Source of the DNA: Paenibacillus lautus NBRC 15380
GTDB taxonomy: Bacteria; Bacillota; Bacilli; Paenibacillales; Paenibacillaceae
Assembly (NCBI RefSeq): GCF_004000945.1
Contig: NZ_BIMF01000001.1
Coordinates: 62,001 to 126,000, forward strand
Reading direction: 5' to 3'
Length of the DNA: 64,000 nt
Part shown: positions 24,375 through 33,028 of the stretch, one piece after another
How positions within the stretch are numbered: position 1 is the stretch's first letter
Layout: every line of letters begins with the position of its first letter
Translations under genes and position numbers: made by a program
Notes under the pieces: generated by a model
Database searches by the model: none
Told to the model about the DNA's origin: nothing
What the model saw: only the letters and a program-made list of their open reading frames with translations

Positions 24375-25710
24375 GCAGGTAGAGGATGTTCGGGAAGACA
24401 TCGTGGGCGAGTTATTCAAAAAATCCCGCGAGCTGTGCAGTGACGCCGTCACCGTGACCAACCGGGAGCTTCTGTACCGTTCCGAGCGTCTGGACCGCAT
24501 CTTCACCTCTAAGCTGTGGGGATTTCCGATCATGCTGGCCATGCTCGGCGTTATTTTTTACTTAACGATAGCAGGGGCTAACGTGCCTTCTTCCCTGCTG
24601 GCGAGTTTTTTTGGCTGGATCGAAGGTTACCTGACGATGGCCTTTCAGGCCCTCCATGCCCCCGATTGGCTTCATGGCGTGCTGATACTCGGATTGTTCC
24701 GGGGTACCGCCTGGGTCGTCAGTGTGATGCTGCCTCCCATGGCCATCTTCTTTCCGGCGTTTGCCCTGCTCGAGAACTATGGCTATTTGCCTCGGGTAGC
24801 CTTTAACCTGGATCGCCTGTTCAAAAAAACGGGCGCGCACGGCAAGCAGTCCCTCACCATGGCGATGGGATTCGGCTGCAATGCGGCGGCCATTATGTCG
24901 ACCCGGATTATCGAGTCGCCGCGGGAGCGGATGCTCGCCATTCTGACCAACAACTTCGTGCCCTGCAACGGTCGCTGGCCGACCCTAATCCTGCTGGCCT
25001 CCTTGTTCATGGCTGCAGGTTTTTCGGGAGGAACCCAGACGCTCGTGACGGCTTCGGTTGTTATGGGCATGGTGCTGATCGGTGTCGTTGTAACGTTCAC
25101 AGTATCATGGGGATTATCCAAAACGGCCTTGAAAGGCGTTCCTTCCCACTACACGCTGGAGCTGCCGCCATACCGTAAACCGAAAATTCTGAATACGATT
25201 CTCCGGTCGACCCTGGATAAAACCATCTATGTACTGCGCAGAGCCATTATCGTAGCGGCGCCTGCAGGCGTGCTCACCTGGGTACTTGCCAACATCTATA
25301 TTGGCGATTCCAGCATTCTGATTCATTTCGTTGAATTCCTTGATCCGTTTGCGCGCGCACTCGGACTCGACGGCTTCATTCTAATGGCCTTTATCATCGG
25401 CCTTCCCGCAAATGAAATTGTGCTGCCAATCCTGCTGATGGGATATTTGGCTACAGGCTCCCTGACCGAGGTTACCGATATGTTTGCCCTCAAGCAAATC
25501 TTCCTGGACCAAGGCTGGACCTGGCTGACCGCGCTGAACATGATGCTGTTCTCGCTGCTCCACTATCCTTGCGGAACCACGCTCGTCAACATCTGGAAGG
25601 AGACGAAAAGCCCGAAGTGGACGTTCCTGTCCTTTGCCATCCCAACGGCAATCGCGATCGGCGTTACCTTCCTGGTCGCTCAGGTGGCCCGGGCATTGGG
25701 ATGGGTTTAA
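24325..25710 (+). CDS. feoB: FeoB membrane channel part (nucleoside-recognition/Gate domains)
   Basis: 461-residue integral membrane protein with about eight helices, matching the C-terminal FeoB part that moves Fe(II) across the inner membrane. The first ~65 residues are a soluble linker. The Gate motif PCNGRWPTL (FVPCNGRWP in FeoB) and MGFGCNAAA are present, as is a second conserved Cys region (HYPCGTTL). The start is TTG at 24325 with GGGGGG upstream, inside the preceding GTPase gene and in a different frame. Physical separation from the G domain means the two would have to associate as subunits. Confidence 0.85.
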   Translation: MEQLKRLEALTAAIPAEQVEDVREDIVGELFKKSRELCSDAVTVTNRELLYRSERLDRIFTSKLWGFPIMLAMLGVIFYLTIAGANVPSSLLASFFGWIEGYLTMAFQALHAPDWLHGVLILGLFRGTAWVVSVMLPPMAIFFPAFALLENYGYLPRVAFNLDRLFKKTGAHGKQSLTMAMGFGCNAAAIMSTRIIESPRERMLAILTNNFVPCNGRWPTLILLASLFMAAGFSGGTQTLVTASVVMGMVLIGVVVTFTVSWGLSKTALKGVPSHYTLELPPYRKPKILNTILRSTLDKTIYVLRRAIIVAAPAGVLTWVLANIYIGDSSILIHFVEFLDPFARALGLDGFILMAFIIGLPANEIVLPILLMGYLATGSLTEVTDMFALKQIFLDQGWTWLTALNMMLFSLLHYPCGTTLVNIWKETKSPKWTFLSFAIPTAIAIGVTFLVAQVARALGWV

Positions 25711-25762
25711 CGCCAGGGGCTTGAATCTGAATCAAGTCTAGCTAAACCTTACATTCTATGAG

Positions 25763-25802
25763 GCATCCCAAAAGGTTGGTCCAACCTTGGGATGCTTCTT
25801 CG
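25763..25802 (+). terminator. Terminator of the feo operon
   Basis: GCATCCC / GGGATGC with an inner AAGGTTGG / CCAACCTT pairing, followed by TTCTTC on the plus strand. Confidence 0.75.
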
Positions 25803-25845
25803 TCTGATAGCCGTGCTGCAGATGGAGATGTGTATAAAGCAAACG

Positions 25846-25887
25846 AGCCGCTCCAAGAAGTCTCCTTGAAGCGGCTCGATATTTTTT
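25846..25887. terminator. Bidirectional terminator between feo and sugar ABC operons
   Basis: GAGCCGCT / AGCGGCTC stem with inner CAAG/CTTG pairing. A run of seven T follows on the plus strand, and it also faces the end of the minus-strand permease gene. Confidence 0.7.
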
Positions 25888-25915
25888 TATCCGGAAATGG
25901 ATGAGTTCTATGAAC

Positions 25916-26800
25916 TTAACCTTTCACCGAACCTGCAGCGATGCCTTCCACGATACGATCACTGAGGAATAGGAACATCAGCAGAATTGGCAAAATACTG
26001 ATCATCAAGGTTGCGCCGATCGCCCCCCAATCGGTTGTATATTGTCCGATAAAGTTTTGCACGCCGACGGTAAGCGTCTTGAACATATCCGAGCTGATGA
26101 ACGTATTCACGAAAATAAACTCGTTCCAGTTGTAGATCATGTTAATGATGGCTGTCGTCGCCAGCACGGAGCCCGTCATCGGAAGCACGATCCGGAAGAA
26201 GACCCGGTGAACCGAGCAGCCGTCCATCACCGCCGCTTCTTCCACTTCCTTCGGCAGCGTGTAATAGAACCCGAGCAGAATCATAATCGTAATCGGCATA
26301 TTGAATGCCACATACGACAATATCAAAGATATTGGATGATCGGTCAAGCCAACCTTGTTGAACATGCTGAACAGCGGGATCAAGGTGGAATGAACCGGAA
26401 TCATCATAGCGACCATGAACAAGCCAAGGACAAAGGAACTGCCCTTCCATTTCATTCTCGTAATCGCAAAGGTAACGAGACTTCCCAATATGACCGTTAG
26501 CGCTGTTGCTGCGACGGTGATCCAGACGCTATTCAGAAAATAGACGCTGATGTTGCCGGCACTCCATACCTTCTCGTAATTCTCCCAACGCGGATTCATC
26601 GGAAGGGACAGCGGAGGAAGATCGAATACTTCCTGATTGTTTTTTAATGAGAACAGCAGCAGCCATACGAGCGGGAACAGCTGGAATACGGCCACGCCGA
26701 TCAGCACGGCATACAGCAGTGTGTAACCCAGTTTGCCTCCCACTCCGTTGCCGGATCGGGCGCGCCCGTCTTGGAGCTGTCCTGTGGCTCCGGATATCAT
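25916..26800 (-). CDS. Carbohydrate ABC transporter permease, MalG-type
   Basis: 294-residue inner-membrane permease with six predicted helices, family MalG/AraQ. The EAA loop that docks the ATPase is EVEEAAVMDGCSVHRVFFRI at about 180-200. A hydrophilic N-terminal tail (GATGQLQDGRARSGNG) precedes helix 1. It is third gene of the SBP-permease-permease set, 13 bp after the MalF-type gene, with AAGGAGGG before ATG. No ATPase gene is encoded here; such systems use a shared MsmX-like ATPase. Confidence 0.92.
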   Translation of the reverse strand: MISGATGQLQDGRARSGNGVGGKLGYTLLYAVLIGVAVFQLFPLVWLLLFSLKNNQEVFDLPPLSLPMNPRWENYEKVWSAGNISVYFLNSVWITVAATALTVILGSLVTFAITRMKWKGSSFVLGLFMVAMMIPVHSTLIPLFSMFNKVGLTDHPISLILSYVAFNMPITIMILLGFYYTLPKEVEEAAVMDGCSVHRVFFRIVLPMTGSVLATTAIINMIYNWNEFIFVNTFISSDMFKTLTVGVQNFIGQYTTDWGAIGATLMISILPILLMFLFLSDRIVEGIAAGSVKG

Positions 26801-26813
26801 GAAGCATCCCTCC

Positions 26814-27695
26814 TTATGAATATTGGATCGTTTCTTTTGATGCCGTTAATTTCCGTATGATCCACGTTACGATCAGACAGATCACCAGCAGGAAGAACCC
26901 GATCGCGCTGCCGTAACCGAAATCATAAGCGCGGAAAGCCGTATGATACATATAGGACGCCATTACTTCGCTCGCGCCGTTAGGCCCCCCGTCCGTCATG
27001 ACAAAGATGAGGTCGAAATATTTCAAGGAACCTACCACCGCCAGAACGATCGTAACCTTAATTACTTCCATGATGAGCGGAAGCTTGATCCGGAACGCTA
27101 TTTGCAGAGAGGTTGCCCCGTCGATCTTGGCGGCTTCCACCAGCGATGCCGGGATGTTCTTCAGAGCTGCATAGTAGATCAAGATATAAAAACCGGCATA
27201 CTGCCACAGAATCGGAATGAACAATGCGAACAATACAAGCGACGGCTCAGCGAGCCATGCTGGCGGGTTCGTGATCCCGATGGATTCCAGAAAACTGTTT
27301 ACAATCCCGTTTGTCGGGTGATAAATGCGGAGCCACAGCTGCGCGATCGCAACGGAGGACAGCAGCATGGGTATGAGATAAATTTTACGGAACAGGTTGG
27401 CGCCTTTGATCTTGGAGGCCAGCACCATCGCCACGGCCAGATAGATAATAAGGCTTGCAGCCGAGAATACGGCTAATAGCAGGGAGTGCCATGCACTATC
27501 CCAGAACTTTCCGTCCTTAAGCAATGCCTGGTAGTTATCGAGTCCGATAAAGGTCATTGCACCGATACCGTTCCATTCGTTCAGTCCGTAATAGGCTGTC
27601 AATAGGATTGGAATATAGACGACGGCCATAATCACAAGCAGTGCAGGCAGTACATACAGCGCGATGATTTTTTTGTTGGACATCACTTTATCCAA
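26814..27695 (-). CDS. Sugar ABC transporter permease, MalF/UgpA-type
   Basis: 293-residue permease with six helices, partner of the MalG-type protein downstream. The EAA-type loop is PASLVEAAKIDGATSLQIAF at about 185-205. The start is TTG at 27695, since AAAGGAG lies 9 nt upstream. It lies about 100 bp after the substrate-binding protein gene, separated by an intercistronic hairpin. Confidence 0.92.
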   Translation of the reverse strand: MDKVMSNKKIIALYVLPALLVIMAVVYIPILLTAYYGLNEWNGIGAMTFIGLDNYQALLKDGKFWDSAWHSLLLAVFSAASLIIYLAVAMVLASKIKGANLFRKIYLIPMLLSSVAIAQLWLRIYHPTNGIVNSFLESIGITNPPAWLAEPSLVLFALFIPILWQYAGFYILIYYAALKNIPASLVEAAKIDGATSLQIAFRIKLPLIMEVIKVTIVLAVVGSLKYFDLIFVMTDGGPNGASEVMASYMYHTAFRAYDFGYGSAIGFFLLVICLIVTWIIRKLTASKETIQYS

Positions 27696-27734
27696 AGTGT
27701 CCGACTCCTTTCTCCATATGGTCTAGAGGAAAGA

Positions 27735-27760
27735 TTTATCCGGCATTGCTGCCGGATAAA
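27735..27760 (-). promoter_or_regulatory. Intercistronic stem-loop
   Basis: A perfect 11-bp stem TTTATCCGGCA / TGCCGGATAAA with a 4-nt loop lies between the binding-protein and permease genes. Such hairpins typically raise the binding protein:permease ratio by protecting mRNA 3' ends or by partial termination. Confidence 0.55.
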
Positions 27761-27794
27761 CCAGGGTCCCGTTTCTTTGTTGTCCTAAAGAGTC

Positions 27795-29114
27795 TTAGTT
27801 CCCTTTGGAGATCGCTGCATCATGCTCTTCGGAGAATTTGTCCGGGGTCACGGCTTTGCCGAAGAGCGCCTGGATCATGTTCAGATGTGTCTCGGCGGCA
27901 TTCGCCTCCATCTGTACATCCGCGAACAGGGTGATACTGCTTGCTTGGTTCATTTCATCAAACAGATCGATGTACAGCTGCGGAAGCTCAAGCGTCGAGG
28001 TATCCACCTTCGTTGCCGGGATGACGCCGGCGCCTGTCACGGACTGCTCGCCCCACTTGGTTACAAAATACTCAACGAACTTCTTGGATTCTTCTTTCAC
28101 CTTGGAGTTCTCGCCGATGAACAAGCCGACACCCGGCCCGCCTACCCAGCTGTTAATATCGCCTTTGCCGCCTTCAACCGTCGGGAATTTGAAGAACCCG
28201 ACGCTGTCGCGGAATTCCTGCGGAATCTCTTCATTGGTCGTAAAGTTCGGCAGTTCCCAGGTACCCATCATGTACATGGCCGCTTTGCCGTTCAGGAATT
28301 CGGATTTCGCTTCCTCGTTGGACAAGCCGTTGAACCCTTTGACAAACGCATTGCCATCCACCAGCGATTGAACCTCGGAAGCTGCCTTTACAAGCGATTC
28401 ATCCTTGAAGGAACCCGAACCGCTGATTGCGCTGGCCAGCGTTTCTTGTCCGCCGATTCGGTCTGCCAGGTACATATACCAGAGTGAGCCGGTCCAGCGA
28501 TCCTTATTACCCAGTGCGATCGGAGCAATCCCGTTATCGGACAGCGTTTTCACGACATTCTTGAATTCTTCGTAGGTTTGCGGCACCTCCAGGTTATGCT
28601 GTTCGAATATCGCTTTGTTATAGTATACCGGCGCGATATTAAACTCGAGTGGAAGCGCATACGTTTTGCCGTCAATAGCATAAGCTTCGGTCGTGCCAGC
28701 TACGAACTTGCCATTAAGCTGACCGCCCAGCAAATCATCTACCGGTGCAAACAGGCTGCCTTCCACGTATGGCTTCAGGAATCCGGCTGCCCAAGTTACC
28801 CCTACGTCCGGAAGCTCGTTCGAGGCGGAAAGCACTTTCAATTTATTTTTGTATTGCTCATTATCCAGCACTTCCTGTTTGATCGTCACGTTCGGATTCT
28901 CATTTTGATATTCTTCGATGATCTGATTCACGATTTTGTTCTGTCCTGCAGAAACGCCTGCCGGCCATAAGTGCATGAAGTTCACCGTAACTTTATCGCC
29001 TTCGCTGCCGCTGTTGCCTGAATCTCCCGTGCTGCTGTTGCTCGATCCACAACCAGCCGCAACCAGAGCGAGACACAATGTTAGAAGCAGAACCGTCCAT
29101 TTTTTGTTGAACAC
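27795..29114 (-). CDS. Extracellular sugar-binding lipoprotein of the ABC transporter
   Basis: 439-residue type-1 solute-binding protein (family of MalE/MsmE) tethered by lipid at Cys22 of VAAGC. A Ser/Gly/Asn-rich linker (SSNSSTGDSGNSGSEGDKV) leads to the two-lobed domain, with VTVNFMHLWPAG and signatures such as LPLEFNIAPVYYNK and GKAAMYMMGTWELP. GTG at 29114 is the start, since AAAGGGG lies 8 nt upstream and the signal peptide starts there. The substrate is unknown; the two-component genes upstream probably respond to it. Confidence 0.92.
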   Translation of the reverse strand: MFNKKWTVLLLTLCLALVAAGCGSSNSSTGDSGNSGSEGDKVTVNFMHLWPAGVSAGQNKIVNQIIEEYQNENPNVTIKQEVLDNEQYKNKLKVLSASNELPDVGVTWAAGFLKPYVEGSLFAPVDDLLGGQLNGKFVAGTTEAYAIDGKTYALPLEFNIAPVYYNKAIFEQHNLEVPQTYEEFKNVVKTLSDNGIAPIALGNKDRWTGSLWYMYLADRIGGQETLASAISGSGSFKDESLVKAASEVQSLVDGNAFVKGFNGLSNEEAKSEFLNGKAAMYMMGTWELPNFTTNEEIPQEFRDSVGFFKFPTVEGGKGDINSWVGGPGVGLFIGENSKVKEESKKFVEYFVTKWGEQSVTGAGVIPATKVDTSTLELPQLYIDLFDEMNQASSITLFADVQMEANAAETHLNMIQALFGKAVTPDKFSEEHDAAISKGN

Positions 29115-29229
29115 GTTTACAACCCCTTTTCTAGTATGTTGTTCGCGTATTGAAACCGCTTTAATCAAATTTTATCAGTGAGGGGATGATTGTATAAGGT
29201 CATAATGATTGGGACTAATTCCACTTTTA

Positions 29230-30015
29230 TTAGATTTCCTCTCCGCTATCGGATACGCTATGGCGGTATTGACTCGGGCTTACTTCCTCAAGGTCACGGA
29301 ACACTTTCACGAAATATTTAGCCGTTTGGTATCCCACCTTCTCCGCAATTTCCGCGACAGGCAGCGATGTGCCCGCCAGCAGCTCCTTGGCCCGCTGCAC
29401 CCTGCGGCGCGTCAGATATTCGCTGAAGGTGAGTCCGGTCTGCTCTTTGAACAGCACGCTGAAATAACTGGAATTCAAATGAAGCACTTCGGCCACTTCC
29501 TTAAGCGATACCGGCTCTTGAAGATGCTGATCCACGTACTTCAGCGCTTCCTGCACCTGGATACTGTAGCCCTTATCCTGCTGTGCCGCCTCCAGCAGCT
29601 TGGGATCCACCAGTTTCTCCATCCGCTCAATCCGATCTATTTTTTCCCGGCGTTCCAGGGCCGATTCGACCGCGGTTACCAGCTTCCGCTTATCCAGCGG
29701 CTTCAGAAGGTAATCCACGACGCCGTATTGCAGCGCTTTGCGGGCATAATCGAATTCCGAATAGCCGGATATGACGATAATGACAGGTGGGTGCTCCAGT
29801 TCATGCAATCGTTCAATCAGCTCCAGCCCCCCAATTTCCGGCATGCGGATATCCGTCACCACCAGATGCGCCACCTGCTGCTGCAGCCACTCCAGCGCCT
29901 CTACGCCGCTTGAAGCCGTCACGATTCTACAGCGACCCGACGACCAAGCCTCCAAGGTCTTTCTTACCCCTTCCCTCGTTCTCGGTTCATCGTCCACGAT
30001 CAGTATCGTTATCAT
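29230..30015 (-). CDS. AraC-type response regulator (YesN family)
   Basis: 261-residue two-component regulator. The receiver domain (1-120) has DDEPRTREG, phosphoacceptor Asp in VTDIRMPEIGG and Lys in LLKPLDK. The C-terminal AraC HTH pair (about 155-252) contains LKEVAEVLHLNSSYFSVLFK and PVAEIAEKVGYQTAKYFVKV. It presumably activates the adjacent sugar ABC operon when phosphorylated by the overlapping kinase. ATG at 30015 is chosen because GGAGGGAG precedes it; the gene starts within the kinase 3' end (29-bp overlap). Confidence 0.9.
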   Translation of the reverse strand: MITILIVDDEPRTREGVRKTLEAWSSGRCRIVTASSGVEALEWLQQQVAHLVVTDIRMPEIGGLELIERLHELEHPPVIIVISGYSEFDYARKALQYGVVDYLLKPLDKRKLVTAVESALERREKIDRIERMEKLVDPKLLEAAQQDKGYSIQVQEALKYVDQHLQEPVSLKEVAEVLHLNSSYFSVLFKEQTGLTFSEYLTRRRVQRAKELLAGTSLPVAEIAEKVGYQTAKYFVKVFRDLEEVSPSQYRHSVSDSGEEI

Positions 30016-31783
30016 GTTCTTCTCCCTCCCCATCGTTTGCCGGAAAATCATTCGGAATTTGAAATGAGATCGTTGTTCCCTGACCCACCACGCTGTGAAT
30101 ACGCAAGCCGGCTTGCCCGGAAGCGTAATACAGCCGGATTCTTTGCTCTACATTGGCAATGCCCACACCGCTTTTTTTAGAAGATTCCGCGTATCCTTTT
30201 TCCATGGAGGAATATAGGGCGGCCACCGTCTGCTCGTCCATTCCGGGACCGTCGTCGGTAATCGAAATGACCGTATATCCCGGGTGATCGGAGGCTGTTG
30301 CCCTTACAATGACGGTGCCTGGCCCCAAACGCTGCTCAACCCCGTGCAGGATCGCATTTTCCACGATCGGCTGTATCAGCAGCTTCGGAATCGGCACGCT
30401 TTTGCTAGCTTCATCCGCCTCGATTTTCCAGGATAATCGTTCTAGCATCCGCATTTTCATAATCATCAAATAACGTTCAGCATGATCCAGCTCGTCCCTG
30501 ACCGATACCCACTCATCCTCGTCTTTGCGATTAATGACATAACGGAATAAGCCGGACATCGCGACCACGATTTGGGCCAGCTCTTCTTCGCCTTGATCAT
30601 CCAGCGCCCAGTAAAACGCTTCCAATGTGTTAAAAAGAAAGTGCGGATTGATCTGCGCCTGCAGCGCTTTAAGTTCTGTACGGCTCTGAATGATCTCCTT
30701 CTGATATACGACCTCGATTAATTCGTTCAGCGAATCCACCATCTGGTTGTACGAATTGTTAAGCTCGTTGATCTCCATCGTCTTCGAGGTGACGGCAATG
30801 GGCTTCAGCGTCCCCAGCCTTACGCCGCGCATGGCTTTAATCAGATTCAAAATCGGCCGGATGATCATCGTGGTCAGAATAAAGCTTAAGATCAGAAACA
30901 GCAGCGCGCCAACGCCCCCGGATACGATAATCGCGGTTCGCAGCACCGATATTCCCTCAGTCGTATAATCGACAGGCGTCAAGATGACCAAGTTCCAGCC
31001 CGTTGCCTCAGACTGTTTCTGTACGGCAATGTAGTCTTCATGGCCAACCGTAACCGTCTCCCCTTCGCGGTGCAAAACCTCTTTCGAATCCACCGGGGTA
31101 GCAAAATCCGACGAGATTTCATTCCCCGCCTGATCAAACAGTCCCATCGTTTCACGCGAATCGCTGCCCATACCGCCAGTTGAATCCGTCAGGGCAAAAT
31201 AGTCCTTCTCCAGCTTCACAAGCAAGTACCCGCCGTGGGCAAAGGAATGGTCAATCAGCCGGATTCTCCGCACTGCTACCACCACATCCGGATCCCGGGG
31301 ATCCTGACCGAACCATACCAGCTTCCCCATGCCTTGGTCTGCCGCAGCGATCCAATCGCCCCTAACCCGGCTGGTCAGACTTCCTTCATCCAGCGGAAAC
31401 AGCCGCCGATAGTCCTTCGTATATAATTCCAGCGACCGGATGCCCGTAGCATAGGCTTCATATTTACGAACCTCCTGTTGAAGGGACTGCCGTTCACCAA
31501 ATGTAATCGGCTTACCCGCGGTCTCCTGCGCCAGAAAGCGCTGAACCGTTGCGTTCGTCGAGACTTGGGCCGTCAGTGTATCCACCTGCTTGAGCAGCGC
31601 ATCCAGCTTACCGGTGGCCTGAACGGCCGTCTGCTGAATATGCTTCTCCGCACTGTTGCGCAGCAAAGCCGAAACCTGATCATATACAAAAACCCCGACC
31701 AATGCCAATACGACAACCATCACCAGCATAAATCCAAGGAAGATTTGATTCCGCAGTGTATTCAGCCTGCCAAACCTGTTCAA
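29987..31783 (-). CDS. Sensor histidine kinase, YesM family
   Basis: 598-residue membrane kinase. TM1 is at about 14-35 and TM2 at about 285-308, flanking a large extracellular sensor domain. A HAMP region follows, then a His_kinase (PF06580-type) domain with the phospho-His in QINPHFLFNTLEAFYWAL, then HATPase with DDGPGMDEQT. It phosphorylates the adjacent AraC-type regulator. TTG at 31783 has AAGGGAG 8 nt upstream; a GTG three codons earlier has no room for an SD. Confidence 0.9.
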   Translation of the reverse strand: MNRFGRLNTLRNQIFLGFMLVMVVVLALVGVFVYDQVSALLRNSAEKHIQQTAVQATGKLDALLKQVDTLTAQVSTNATVQRFLAQETAGKPITFGERQSLQQEVRKYEAYATGIRSLELYTKDYRRLFPLDEGSLTSRVRGDWIAAADQGMGKLVWFGQDPRDPDVVVAVRRIRLIDHSFAHGGYLLVKLEKDYFALTDSTGGMGSDSRETMGLFDQAGNEISSDFATPVDSKEVLHREGETVTVGHEDYIAVQKQSEATGWNLVILTPVDYTTEGISVLRTAIIVSGGVGALLFLILSFILTTMIIRPILNLIKAMRGVRLGTLKPIAVTSKTMEINELNNSYNQMVDSLNELIEVVYQKEIIQSRTELKALQAQINPHFLFNTLEAFYWALDDQGEEELAQIVVAMSGLFRYVINRKDEDEWVSVRDELDHAERYLMIMKMRMLERLSWKIEADEASKSVPIPKLLIQPIVENAILHGVEQRLGPGTVIVRATASDHPGYTVISITDDGPGMDEQTVAALYSSMEKGYAESSKKSGVGIANVEQRIRLYYASGQAGLRIHSVVGQGTTISFQIPNDFPANDGEGEEHDNDTDRGR

Positions 31784-31962
31784 GTTCTGCACTCCCTTTC
31801 GATTTGGAACTGTTATTCACTATACACAATCTTGTTGAAGTTAGGGAGTCCTCGCCGTTTTCGGAGAGCTTCAAAGCATATGTACTTTATTACTCAAAAA
31901 AAGAGGAGATGCGCAGGTTAGTTTCCCCTCGCACTTCCTCTTGTATACCGCCATGCATCTCA

Positions 31963-32235
31963 CTATACGGGATATAATTCCTGATGCCGTTCAAGCTCTT
32001 TTTTACAATCGGTGCACAGCCCTCTTACCGCACCGGAATCATCCGCGTAAAAGATTAATTGACGCTTGCGGCGGCATTTACTGCATACTTGTCCATGCTG
32101 ACCGCTGCGGGTTCGCGTTTTTGTTTTCAGATGGATAACATTACGCTCACTTGCGCTGCTTTTCTTGCGCCTGAACCGTACCAATACAAGAAGGACAACA
32201 ACGGCTCCGGCCACCATCCCGATCATCCACCCCAC
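31963..32235 (-). CDS. Small membrane-anchored zinc-ribbon protein
   Basis: 90 residues. One N-terminal membrane helix (WMIGMVAGAVVVLLVLVRF, about 3-21), a basic linker, then two CxxC pairs, CSKC and CTDC, separated by about 22 residues, which should bind one zinc. Orientation would place the ribbon in the cytoplasm, judging from the positive residues following the helix. GTG at 32235 has GGAGGTGA 7 nt upstream. I recognise no named family. It stands alone between the kinase and gerE. Confidence 0.65.
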   Translation of the reverse strand: MGWMIGMVAGAVVVLLVLVRFRRKKSSASERNVIHLKTKTRTRSGQHGQVCSKCRRKRQLIFYADDSGAVRGLCTDCKKELERHQELYPV

Positions 32236-32437
32236 GTTTATTTCACCTCCGACATGTGCAGGCTATTTGTACAAAATAGCTAAAGAACGAACAGCAGATT
32301 TGTACTCCATAATCACGTATAAACGACGTCGCTACATTTAATTCCAACTACGAACATTTTAACATATCTCTATTTTTAATGGCGACGCCTGCCCTTTCCC
32401 AATCTCAAAATATAACCGGATTCCCGGAATGAAACAC

Positions 32438-32480
32438 AAAAAAGCCTTCTCACTCCCGTTGCTACGGGAAGGAAGGCTTT
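32438..32480 (-). terminator. Terminator of gerE
   Basis: AAAGCCTTC ... GAAGGCTTT with an inner TCCCGT/ACGGGA hairpin. On the minus strand it is followed by a TTTTTT run. Confidence 0.85.
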
Positions 32481-32513
32481 CGCTGTGCTTTCGTTCATGC
32501 AACCGGCATGGTG

Positions 32514-32738
32514 TCAGATCTTCAACTCACCGAGTTTTATCAACTCAACGACAGCTTGCGAACGGCCCTTGACGTTTAATTTCTGCATGACATTGGAGAT
32601 GTGGTTACGCACCGTCTTTTCGCTAATAAACAACTGCCCGGCGATATCGCGAGTCGTTTTGTCCTGCACTAGCAATTCAAAAACTTCGCGTTCACGGTGG
32701 GTTAACAAGAACTTACTGTTGTGGTCGGTCCCCTTCAA
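32514..32738 (-). CDS. gerE: GerE, late mother-cell transcription regulator
   Basis: Small LuxR/FixJ-type DNA-binding protein that, in B. subtilis, switches coat genes on and off under σK late in sporulation. 74 residues from TTG at 32738, exactly the length of B. subtilis GerE. The HTH is nearly identical to it: LLTHREREVFELLVQDKT, DIAGQLFISEKTVRNHISN and KGRSQAVVELIKLGEL. AGGAGGGG is 8 nt before TTG; the frame is open further upstream but has no SD there. It is monocistronic. Its presence supports late-sporulation control of the large minus-strand cluster downstream in the window, though no direct sites were proven. Confidence 0.95.
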   Translation of the reverse strand: MKGTDHNSKFLLTHREREVFELLVQDKTTRDIAGQLFISEKTVRNHISNVMQKLNVKGRSQAVVELIKLGELKI

Positions 32739-32810
32739 TGGTGTCACCCCTCCTTGCCCGGGTATGTGTGGTCTAACAAGGGTAAGGGATACAGTCAACT
32801 CATCTTATGT

Positions 32811-32828
32811 AAGATCAAGGGGGAAGGT
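32811..32828 (-). promoter_or_regulatory. Candidate σK-type promoter of gerE
   Basis: On the minus strand AC (32827-32828), a 17-nt gap covering the spacer, and CATAAGATG (32811-32819), close to the σK pattern AC-N16/17-CATAnnnTA. It lies about 75 bp before the gerE start. Confidence 0.45.
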
Positions 32829-32918
32829 GCGAAAGAGGCGACCAATTTGGGCGATTGGCCTGTATTGGCGATTTTTGTCCTTGCTTCCTCTCGAAGGTTG
32901 GTCTATGATGATGTTGTA

Positions 32919-32961
32919 AAAATTATTTTCTTTATTTTTTCATATTTTTAAAAATAATTTT
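32919..32961. promoter_or_regulatory. AT-rich inverted repeat upstream of the MurR/RpiR regulator
   Basis: AAAATTATTTT at 32919-32929 mirrors AAAATAATTTT at 32951-32961, about 70 bp before the regulator start. It could be the autoregulatory operator or simply AT-rich promoter DNA. Confidence 0.35.
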
Positions 32962-33028
32962 CAAACTTGGAATCCCATTCGTTATGCCCAGGCAATAAGC
33001 TCACGGGGAACCTTGAAGGAGGCTTGTG

